Positions 1-6,489 of a DNA stretch of 32,814 bases are shown in pieces. The stretch comes from Gudongella sp046224405. Its GTDB lineage: Bacteria; Bacillota; Clostridia; Tissierellales; Tissierellaceae. Every line of letters starts with the position of its first letter. Position 1 is the stretch's first letter. The stretch covers positions 1 to 32,814 of the forward strand of contig NZ_JBJXRK010000026.1 in the NCBI RefSeq assembly GCF_046224405.1. The letters run 5' to 3'. The notes beneath the pieces are model-generated. The model made no database searches, was not told where the DNA came from, and saw nothing but the letters and a program-made list of their open reading frames with translations. Both the position numbers and the translations under genes were made by a program.

Positions 1-133
1 TTTTAACTGAGTTCGAGCATTTTGACTCATCTTTATCTTAAATTCCTTTTTACTCAAAGTACGGACTTTATAATGGTTTGAAACACATAAAGCGTGTATA
101 AGCTCTAAACATAAGACAAAGGGAGGTTAGTGA

Positions 134-637
134 ATGAAGATTAAAAATTGGGCTTTTGTTATAATTACAGCTTTTATTCTAATAGTATATGGTTTAATTT
201 CAAGCCCTAGGGATGAGATAACTTCAATGAAAAATATAATCTCACGAGAGCTTAAGACTAAAAACACAGTAACAATAATTAACACAATTGTAATTAATGA
301 CTATAGACTTACTTCTTATGTACTGAAAGATGCAGATGAGTATGAAAAAGCAGGGTATGTCTATTTTAGAATAAATAATAGTGGCAATTATGAACTTATT
401 AGTCTTATTGATGCTGATAATATTACTGAGAAAGTGGATAATATTTTTGCATATGAATTTTCTGAATTAGATGAAAATATTTCGTCAATAATAAAGGAGG
501 ATTATTCGGTTGGTAAAAGTTCCTTTATTATCAGTAATAATTCTCAACTTGCTAAAATAGAGCGAATAATAGATAATGGAGAAATTCAAACAATAATAAT
601 TGATAACAATCCTCTATTACTTTTTTTCGAGATTTAG
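134..637 (+). CDS. Hypothetical membrane-anchored protein, probably frameshifted near its C-terminus
   Basis: I do not recognise this 167-residue protein. Residues 5-23 form one hydrophobic segment after a short basic start, which fits a membrane anchor or uncleaved signal. The rest is polar and extracytoplasmic-like. The ATG is supported by GGGAGGT at about 121-127. The frame ends at a TAG just after a run of seven T (621-627). The -1 frame continues past that run without a stop to 694-696 and encodes RDLEGENTEEYIFYDKKG followed by SVIK, which reads like genuine protein C-terminus. The intact gene therefore probably ran 134-696 with one more T in the run. The cause may be a homopolymer sequencing error, slippage or a real mutation. 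Confidence 0.6.
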   Translation: MKIKNWAFVIITAFILIVYGLISSPRDEITSMKNIISRELKTKNTVTIINTIVINDYRLTSYVLKDADEYEKAGYVYFRINNSGNYELISLIDADNITEKVDNIFAYEFSELDENISSIIKEDYSVGKSSFIISNNSQLAKIERIIDNGEIQTIIIDNNPLLLFFEI

Positions 638-762
638 AGGGAGAAAATACAGAGGAATATATATTTTATGATAAGAAAGGAAGTGTTATTAAATAAGTTT
701 TAGAGACAAGGGGACAGGCACTTAGTCAAGGCTATTTTTGTGTGTAAATTCCTTTGGTATGA

Positions 763-915
763 TTTTGTGATGGGTCATCCAGAATAATCAAGCGGTTTAT
801 ACAGCGAAACCTTGTGGAGAGTGAGAAGGTAGAACTTAGAATTGTTTATCAAACAGATGTAGTGGACTGTCAAAAATTTCTTGTTAAAGTTTGGTGGGAA
901 ACAATGTATTATTAA
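763..915 (+). pseudogene. Possible degenerate C-terminal fragment of a recombinase-like protein
   Basis: This stretch is open for 50 codons but has no start codon or ribosome binding site and follows a stop directly. Its translation includes RIIKRFIQRNLVESEKVELR, a basic-then-beta pattern resembling the extreme C-terminus of large serine recombinases. The similarity is by eye only. It lies between two genes of an AT-rich accessory region. Just upstream, at 710-721, is GGGGACAGGCAC, a sequence I associate with REP or IS200-type debris in Firmicutes. It could equally be chance open sequence. Confidence 0.2.
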
Positions 916-941
916 AGAATTTTAAATGGAGGGGTTGTATC

Positions 942-1532
942 TTGAGAGTATTTATATCAAAGCTTGTTGATGGTTTTCTTGATAGTGGAATTATCACAGA
1001 AGAAGAAAGAGATATTTATGAATTCGGACTAGGACAAACTATGGTCACAGCTTTCAACCTAATTACAATCCTGGCTATAGGCATTGTCTCAGGAGAACTA
1101 TCCAATCTGATAATCTTTACTTCAGCATATGTATTTCTAAGACAATATGTAGGGGGATACCATGCAGAAACAGGGCTTGGGTGCTATATGATATCTATTG
1201 TGATGATCTTTGCGGCATTGATTGTTTCAAGATACGTTGAACTGGACATGGTATCCTATCTTACTGCTTTAGGTGTATCTAGTTTTGTATTGCTGAACTT
1301 CTCACCTGTGGAGGATTATAATAAACCCTTGGATGATTTGGAGATTTTTGTGTACAGAAGAAAACTCAAGGAAGTGCTGGCTATTGAGGTGATAGTACTA
1401 TTTGGATCATTGACTTTTGCGCCTGACATAGCCAAGATGATAATCACTGCCATGGCTGCCATGGGGTTTATGGTCCTGCTTGGCATACTCAAGAATAGGA
1501 AGGTAAAATCGAAGTTAACCGTTGATCAATAA
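942..1532 (+). CDS. agrB: AgrB-like accessory gene regulator protein (peptide pheromone processing protease)
   Basis: AgrB proteins are integral-membrane cysteine proteases that trim the AgrD propeptide and help form the cyclic autoinducing peptide. The catalytic pair is seen here as GGYHAETGLGC, with His74 and Cys81 seven residues apart as in Staphylococcus AgrB. Several hydrophobic segments follow, and the length of 196 residues is normal for the family. I choose the TTG at 942 because GGAGGGG (928-934) is correctly spaced from it; the upstream ATG at 891 has no ribosome binding site and would add a non-family extension. An AgrA/AgrC-like pair lies 1.2 kb downstream. No agrD follows directly, which is unusual. 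Confidence 0.88.
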   Translation: MRVFISKLVDGFLDSGIITEEERDIYEFGLGQTMVTAFNLITILAIGIVSGELSNLIIFTSAYVFLRQYVGGYHAETGLGCYMISIVMIFAALIVSRYVELDMVSYLTALGVSSFVLLNFSPVEDYNKPLDDLEIFVYRRKLKEVLAIEVIVLFGSLTFAPDIAKMIITAMAAMGFMVLLGILKNRKVKSKLTVDQ

Positions 1533-1869
1533 CAAGGCCTCACCCCTGAGTTTCAAGATGTTATCCATGCTGATTTTCCTTATATTTTCCATTTAGAGAG
1601 ACCTATTAAACAACATACAACATGATGTATAGTTATTCGTTTATAATAGCATATATTGTGGTTAGCAAATCACTTTATGTGTTTTTTTTATACTTTTTTG
1701 CCTTTGCTTTGCAGGGAAATCATCAAAAAAATACTAATTCTATGGATAGGTAGAGTTAGTTGGAATAATATATCCATTTTTGTGATATACTATACTAAAT
1801 AAGTTTGTAGTTGTGCACATTAGTAGATTTATATGATATGAAGTGCTTAATGAAAGGATGTAGATAAAA
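1533..1869. other. Intergenic region, no gene recognised
   Basis: These 337 bases between agrB and the next gene are where agrD would normally be. I looked for short frames with a ribosome binding site, an amphipathic N-terminus, an internal Cys or Ser and an acidic tail, and found none. The region is very AT-rich. TATACT motifs at 1786-1796 may belong to a promoter for the gene at 1870, but no well-spaced -35 element accompanies them. Confidence 0.5.
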
Positions 1870-2436
1870 TTGATTAAAAACAAGAGAACAACAAAAATTT
1901 TGATTGCTTGCATTGCTTTAATTATCATAGTTGCTTTTATTGGCTTAATGGCTAATTTCAGGAAAGACTCGAAATACTATGCCAAAGAATTTCTCGAAAT
2001 AGTTACTAATCCAGAAGAGTTAGAATCAACAAGATACTACCGTGATATTTTTGACTCTGAAGGAACAGGTCAATATAGCATTGAGGAATACGGTGAGTCA
2101 ATGAAAAAGGATTACGGAGGCTTAATGACTGATAGGGGATTTGATAGTGCCATATCGAATCGGTTTATACCATGGGATGTCTTGATAAGAGAGGATGTTG
2201 ATTATAAGGTTGAAGTAGATTCTGTTGATATAATAAAAATGGGCGACTATGAAGACGGAAGAGTTCATTATCGTTATTCAATATCACTTAGAGTTTCATT
2301 CTCTGATGGAGAAAATGAAGCTATGACAGTAGCAGGTGACATTGTCATGGCTGAAGAAAATTCTCAATGGTTAGTGGATGCATTTAGGGGGAGTTCAGAT
2401 TATCAGGACCTTTATAATTTGTTTTTACCCTTTTAG
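1870..2436 (+). CDS. Hypothetical membrane-anchored protein
   Basis: This is a 188-residue protein that I do not recognise. Residues 9-28 form a single hydrophobic helix after a Lys/Arg-rich start, so the protein is probably anchored with its domain outside the cell. The soluble part is acidic and begins with YYAKEFLEIV, and the C-terminal half looks like an alternating beta-strand domain of the kind seen in small NTF2-like or DUF4878-type lipoproteins. That comparison is weak. No lipobox Cys is placed to support a lipoprotein. The TTG start at 1870 follows GAAAGGATG at about 1852-1860, about nine bases away. A clear terminator follows. Confidence 0.6.
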   Translation: MIKNKRTTKILIACIALIIIVAFIGLMANFRKDSKYYAKEFLEIVTNPEELESTRYYRDIFDSEGTGQYSIEEYGESMKKDYGGLMTDRGFDSAISNRFIPWDVLIREDVDYKVEVDSVDIIKMGDYEDGRVHYRYSISLRVSFSDGENEAMTVAGDIVMAEENSQWLVDAFRGSSDYQDLYNLFLPF

Positions 2437-2485
2437 TTCATATAATTTATATTATGTGCATCAAAATTGAAAATTTATAAAAATC

Positions 2486-2512
2486 GAAGCTTTGTTATAG
2501 GCTTCTTTTTTA
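2486..2512 (+). terminator. Rho-independent terminator after the 1870 gene
   Basis: GAAGCTT (2486-2492) pairs with AGGCTTC (2499-2505), including one G-T pair, around a six-base loop, and is followed by TTTTTT. It ends the unit containing the hypothetical gene and separates it from the regulator pair downstream. Confidence 0.8.
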
Positions 2513-2639
2513 TTGTCTCTTAAAATGTGTAAATATGGGCTCTTCAAAAAAACATAAATTCTCTGCGAAGTAAATGGCTATTTTGCGTAAAACAGAAAAA
2601 CGTAATCGCTAAATCAACAGTATTTAAGCAGGTCCCGAT

Positions 2640-2670
2640 TATTGGAATATATAAGATTTTCCAATATATG
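2640..2670 (+). promoter_or_regulatory. Candidate promoter/operator for the AgrA/AgrC-like pair
   Basis: TATTGGAA (2640-2647) and TTCCAATA (2659-2666) form a perfect 8-bp inverted repeat. TTGGAA (2642-2647) and TATATG (2665-2670) are also placed as -35 and -10 hexamers with a 17-base spacer. The dyad therefore covers both promoter elements about 70 bases before the regulator gene, which suits an operator. It could instead be a weak hairpin or chance in AT-rich DNA. Nothing gene-like was found in the surrounding gap 2513-2741. Confidence 0.4.
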
Positions 2671-2741
2671 GTTGACCCTGAACATTATTTGGGTAGAGTT
2701 ATATAAAGATGCAGGGTATCCACATGTGAAGGGGTGAAAAG

Positions 2742-3452
2742 ATGATTAGGATGGCAATATGTGATGACGAGAAGGATATTTGTTCATTTTTGGAGGAAGC
2801 CTCTGAAAAATACCTTGAGGCTAGAAGAATGGATTACAGTATAGATGTCTTCTATTCAGCAGACGCCCTGAGGAACCACCTTAAAAAGGGCAATGAATAC
2901 GAAATGATATTTCTTGATATTGAAATGGATGGACTCAGTGGAGTTCAGCTTGGTGAAATCCTAAGAAATGACATAAGGGATGATGCTGCAAAAATAATAT
3001 ATGTTTCCTGGCAGGAATCCTATGCATTGGAGCTTTTTAAGATCAGACCCCTGGATTTTTTAATCAAGCCCTTGACAATGGAAAGGGTTGAGGCAGTCCT
3101 TGAGCTTGCACTAAGGCTATTGAACCAGGAGAATGACTATTTTGTCTATCAGCAGGGAAGTGTACAGGGACGGATAAAGATTTCAGAGATTGTTTATTTC
3201 TCAAGTACACTGAGAAAGATAGCCATGCGGACAGTTGATGAAGAGATTGTTTTTGCAGGGAAGCTGGATGATCTTGTGAAAAGCCTAGACGAGGAATTGT
3301 TCTGGAGAATCCACAAATCCTTTATCATCAACCAGATGAATGTGAAGAGATTTGAGTACAATAATGTGAAAATGATTGATGGAAGTACCTTGCCCATCAG
3401 TCAAAGCTATCGGGTGGATATTAGAAACAAACAGAAGAAAATGCTCAAATAG
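2742..3452 (+). CDS. LytTR-family response regulator (AgrA-like)
   Basis: This 236-residue cytoplasmic regulator has a receiver domain at residues 2-120 and a LytTR DNA-binding domain at about 130-236. Receiver residues are visible: acidic pair Asp8/Asp9, phospho-acceptor Asp59 in FLDIEMDG, and Lys109 in FLIKPL. The C-terminal domain has typical LytTR sequence such as FWRIHKSFIINQMNVKRFEY. It is the expected partner of the GHKL kinase that starts 9 bases downstream. AgrA, ComE and VirR belong to this family and bind paired direct repeats. The ATG is preceded by GAAGGGGTGAAAAG. Given agrB nearby, a peptide quorum-sensing role is a reasonable inference. Confidence 0.88.
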   Translation: MIRMAICDDEKDICSFLEEASEKYLEARRMDYSIDVFYSADALRNHLKKGNEYEMIFLDIEMDGLSGVQLGEILRNDIRDDAAKIIYVSWQESYALELFKIRPLDFLIKPLTMERVEAVLELALRLLNQENDYFVYQQGSVQGRIKISEIVYFSSTLRKIAMRTVDEEIVFAGKLDDLVKSLDEELFWRIHKSFIINQMNVKRFEYNNVKMIDGSTLPISQSYRVDIRNKQKKMLK

Positions 3453-3461
3453 GAGAATCAT

Positions 3462-4757
3462 ATGAATAATAATTATGAAGTTATTGCAGCCATCAGCGGG
3501 ATACTGGGCACCTACGCAAGATACAATTTCATGCAGACCTTTAGGGAAGGGAGGGGAAATAAGCCCAGGCTGGAGTTGGCAGTTATGGGTTTATTCTACC
3601 TGGTATCCCAGGGAACGTATTTTTATTTTGATATTCCCATAGTCAATCTGCTTGTCCAGATATTTTTTCTGGTACTAATCGGCCATGTAATGGAGCTTGG
3701 ATTTAAAAAGACCCTGCTTGCTGCATCGGTTGTGATCCTTATTGTTGTTGCAGTTGAGAGCGCAGTGGTATTTATGACAGGATACATAAGCGGGTCCCTT
3801 ACCATAAGGGCAGGTTATCAGTCCATATTTGGAATAGTTACAGTCCATCTGACTACACTGCTGGTAAGCTTCATATTCAAGAATTTTAGTAATGTTCGTA
3901 GAAACATTGACATACCATTTAACTATTGGATGGCAGGATTTGTGTTTCCCATATCATCCTTGACCCTTCTGATTGTAATATTCAGCTTCAGTGGTGACAG
4001 CTCTGCAATGGTTGTTGTGAGCACAATAATGGTAATCATTATGAACATCATTGTCTTCTACATGTATGACAGGCTGATGTGGCAGTACAACAGGAAGCTT
4101 GAGGAAACCATCATAGAGAATATGAATATAAGATACAAGAAGCAGCTTGAAATGATGAGGACTAGCCTACACAGTTCAAGCTCCCTTAGACATGACTTAA
4201 GGAGGCATCTCTCCACAATGGAAGTACTCCTTAGGGAAGGGAATATGGTAGATCTTAAGGAATACATGGATCAAATCAAAGGGAAAATGGATGATGAGAG
4301 GATGGTTTCAAAGACCGGAAACCTTGTAATAGATAGCATAATCAATTATGAGGTCTATACCTCTGAAGCAGGAGAAGATAGAATTCAGATTAGGAGCCGG
4401 GGGATTCCCAAAAGTCTTGGCATCCAGGATCAGGATCTTACTGTAATTATTGGAAACCTTGTGTCCAATGCACTGAATGCAGCCACACAGGTGCAGGACG
4501 GAAAGGTTTATGTCCAGATTAGATTTGATAAAGGGGTTTTTTATGTTGGCATTGAAAATGATTATAATGGATACTTGAAGCATAGGAATGGGAAGCTGGT
4601 GACCACCCATAAGGACGAGAATTTCCATGGTTACGGCTTGGAGAATATCAGAAGGGTATTGGAAAAATATAGTGGGGATTTTTTTATGGAACACAGTGAA
4701 AGTAGGTTCAGGACAGAGGTAGTTATTTACGAGAGTTCGGATATGAGTAAAGGCTAA
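3462..4757 (+). CDS. GHKL sensor histidine kinase (AgrC-like)
   Basis: This 431-residue kinase has about six hydrophobic segments in residues 1-202, a coiled linker at 205-235 and a C-terminal kinase core. The phospho-acceptor is His244 in LRHDLRRH, the form of H-box found in AgrC and ComD kinases. The N-box is IIGNLVSNALNAA around Asn332 and Asn336. The G-box is HGYGLENI at 389-396, followed by a short ATP-lid-containing C-terminus without a separate D-box module, as in the HATPase_c_5 group. It is co-transcribed with the response regulator upstream. A multi-pass N-terminal sensor of this kind normally recognises a peptide pheromone. The kinase-after-regulator order is the reverse of Staphylococcus agrCA. 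Confidence 0.87.
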   Translation: MNNNYEVIAAISGILGTYARYNFMQTFREGRGNKPRLELAVMGLFYLVSQGTYFYFDIPIVNLLVQIFFLVLIGHVMELGFKKTLLAASVVILIVVAVESAVVFMTGYISGSLTIRAGYQSIFGIVTVHLTTLLVSFIFKNFSNVRRNIDIPFNYWMAGFVFPISSLTLLIVIFSFSGDSSAMVVVSTIMVIIMNIIVFYMYDRLMWQYNRKLEETIIENMNIRYKKQLEMMRTSLHSSSSLRHDLRRHLSTMEVLLREGNMVDLKEYMDQIKGKMDDERMVSKTGNLVIDSIINYEVYTSEAGEDRIQIRSRGIPKSLGIQDQDLTVIIGNLVSNALNAATQVQDGKVYVQIRFDKGVFYVGIENDYNGYLKHRNGKLVTTHKDENFHGYGLENIRRVLEKYSGDFFMEHSESRFRTEVVIYESSDMSKG

Positions 4758-4847
4758 CACAATACTATTTCGTAGATATAGGGGATAGGAACTTTTTATG
4801 CAGTAACAAGCTATTCAACGAGAAAATAACTATTAAAAATCTCAAAA

Positions 4848-5072
4848 ATGTTGCCAAAAGGTTCACCAACGGGTAATTGTCAATTGACACATTATAAGGT
4901 AAATACCGGTGTAAGATGCATCTATTGTGGATATCAAGAAGTGAATTTCTCATTTGATAAAGTCAAATCCACTTGCAATGAAGTGGGCGGAGGTGTACAT
5001 TGGGTAATTCCAAATAAAACCCATGCGGATGGAATTGATGTACATGATACCATTATAGAGCTGTCCGGTTAA
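4848..5072 (+). CDS. Small Cys-rich protein, probably the C-terminal part of a frameshifted gene
   Basis: I do not recognise this 74-residue frame. It contains CIYCGY and a further Cys, which could bind zinc. It has no ribosome binding site before its ATG, so it is unlikely to start there. A second frame, open from 4751 to 4876, encodes protein-like sequence including DRNFLCSNKLFNEKITIKNL and ends at KRFTNG just where this frame reads GNCQLTHYKV. Joining the two with a one-base shift anywhere in 4830-4873 gives a single plausible protein of about 105 residues. That interval contains A5 runs and a GGG. The simplest reading is one small gene broken by an indel. Confidence 0.4.
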   Translation: MLPKGSPTGNCQLTHYKVNTGVRCIYCGYQEVNFSFDKVKSTCNEVGGGVHWVIPNKTHADGIDVHDTIIELSG

Positions 5073-5282
5073 GTGGTACAGTACTGCGTTAAGGTGGATT
5101 TAAACTACCGAGAAGGTGGGTCTGTTTTGCCGTGATGATGGGACTATTGAACCGAAATATTCAGTCGTATAAACGATGATATACTTACAAATATGCGACC
5201 AGGTTTTTGCTTTAGGTGAAAGTGCGAAGTTTGGTAATTAACAACAAGTGATTGGTACAGTCTAAGGGGTGTTTAGAGATAA
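5073..5282. other. Intergenic region, no gene recognised
   Basis: No ribosome binding site with a usable frame, no terminator and no repeat stands out. A short open stretch near 5116-5170 reads GLFCRDDGTIEPKYSVV before a stop. It could be another scrap of decayed coding sequence. Confidence 0.35.
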
Positions 5283-6230
5283 ATGAAAAAACATGTAAAA
5301 TATATATTTGTAGCAGCAGTCATCGTCTTAACAATGTTATGGATTATAGAATTTAGATACGGACAAACCTATTATGACTTTCCTTTGACAAGGACTTCAG
5401 TTGAAAATGCATTAAAGGAAGCCAGTTTAGATTGGGAAATTATAAAAGAGGATTCGCTAGATGTAGGTAATAGCTTTTTTACACTATCAAATTCTGAATA
5501 TCCTCAAAAGATAGACATTGCCAGTATGAGTAAGGATGATATGCTGAGTTTTGCAATTATGCCAAGAGATTCAATTTCCCATGAGTATATTATTTTTGAT
5601 GATGTCACACGAAAGCAGCTACTGCATTTAACGTGTGAACTGACTGGTATTGGAGAGAATGGGTCTATCTATAGTAAATTTAGCAAGTATATTGAGGATA
5701 GAGATAGCAGAAAATATGGTCCAGCAACATGGTATTACAAAAGCAAGGATGAAATTTTAGAAATAAGCATGATTCAATCATCTGCCCATCCAAACAAGTA
5801 TCAGATATCATCCATACAGGTTAAGAATATTGCATTCTTTGAAGAAGGCAGAAAAATATTTGCTAATTACACTACCCAAAGCTTGAAAAAACAAGGCGTA
5901 CCAGTCTATACATATATTCCTCTTGATGATATTGAAAGCTACATCTCAAAAGATAAAGAATCCATATCCCGAATAGTAATTGTTGGCAGATTATCAAACA
6001 TTAAAAAACCAGGAGCGGGAGAATTAGAAGCATTTAATTTCAATGACCCTGATTATGAGATTTATCCGGACGAGTATAGATTTGCTCAAATAAGTGACGA
6101 CTCAGGTACTATAAAAGTTATTATTCCAGCGTATATTGTCGATTTATCTCTTCGGGCAGATAAAAAAAGAGAATGGCATATAAACTATCACCCTTCTAGT
6201 GATATATACGTTGTAGATTATGGGATATAG
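5283..6230 (+). CDS. Hypothetical membrane-anchored extracytoplasmic protein
   Basis: This 315-residue protein is not one I recognise. Residues 6-25 make one hydrophobic segment after MKKHVKY, giving an N-terminal anchor or signal. There is no lipobox. The remainder is a soluble domain rich in charged residues and alternating strands, with a Cys at about residue 119. The AT-rich base use and domain style resemble the hypothetical proteins at 134 and 1870. The ATG follows AAGGGGTG at about 5264-5271, weakly spaced. It converges on katG, and the hairpin at 6447-6475 probably terminates both. Confidence 0.65.
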   Translation: MKKHVKYIFVAAVIVLTMLWIIEFRYGQTYYDFPLTRTSVENALKEASLDWEIIKEDSLDVGNSFFTLSNSEYPQKIDIASMSKDDMLSFAIMPRDSISHEYIIFDDVTRKQLLHLTCELTGIGENGSIYSKFSKYIEDRDSRKYGPATWYYKSKDEILEISMIQSSAHPNKYQISSIQVKNIAFFEEGRKIFANYTTQSLKKQGVPVYTYIPLDDIESYISKDKESISRIVIVGRLSNIKKPGAGELEAFNFNDPDYEIYPDEYRFAQISDDSGTIKVIIPAYIVDLSLRADKKREWHINYHPSSDIYVVDYGI

Positions 6231-6270
6231 ACATTTAGTCCCTGTTGGGTAGTACAAAATAGTTTGTGTT

Positions 6271-6413
6271 TTATCCTCTGAATTGGGATTGCGGGGGAAC
6301 CAACCCTTTTTAACCTGTCCCTCCTTTTAAAAAACCCATGTATACTTCACTGGGAGGAAAAACCCGATGACTCCAAAAGAAATAAGTCCAAGGATCAAAC
6401 CATCAAAATTCAT
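6271..6413 (-). pseudogene. Remnant of a DUF4491-family membrane protein
   Basis: On the minus strand an ATG (6411-6413) preceded by AGGAGGATAG starts MNFDGLILGLISFGVIGFF and reaches a TAA at 6327-6329 after 28 codons. In the same frame, right after the stop, the sequence reads KEGQVKKGWFPRNPNSEDK. Small DUF4491 membrane proteins typically begin MNFTGLIIGL and end in a KKGWFPRNP-like tail. The two ends are therefore present while roughly sixty central residues are missing, which looks like an internal deletion. The family link rests on remembered motifs, not on a search. It lies downstream of katG, beyond the katG terminator. Confidence 0.55.
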
Positions 6414-6446
6414 AATAGAACTATCCTCCTAAACAATATGATATTG

Positions 6447-6475
6447 GCAAAAGGGCAGCCTAGCTGCCCTTTTGC
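6447..6475. terminator. Bidirectional terminator between the 5283 gene and katG
   Basis: GCAAAAGGGCAGC (6447-6459) and GCTGCCCTTTTGC (6463-6475) form a perfect 13-bp stem with a three-base loop. A and T runs inside the stem ends allow use on both strands. It lies 15 bases past the katG stop codon. Confidence 0.85.
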
Positions 6476-6489
6476 AGTTTGGTCATGCT

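Noticed and set aside
1622..1753. Short hydrophobic frame MMYSYSFIIAYIVVSK... of 43 codons, considered as agrD
   Set aside because: No ribosome binding site, no Cys, and a basic/polar tail where AgrD has an acidic one.
1740..1928. Minus-strand 62-codon frame overlapping the 1870 gene
   Set aside because: No ribosome binding site and it overlaps the start of a better-supported gene on the other strand.
4308..4760. Minus-strand 150-codon frame within the histidine kinase gene
   Set aside because: It lies opposite the conserved kinase core and has no family-like sequence.
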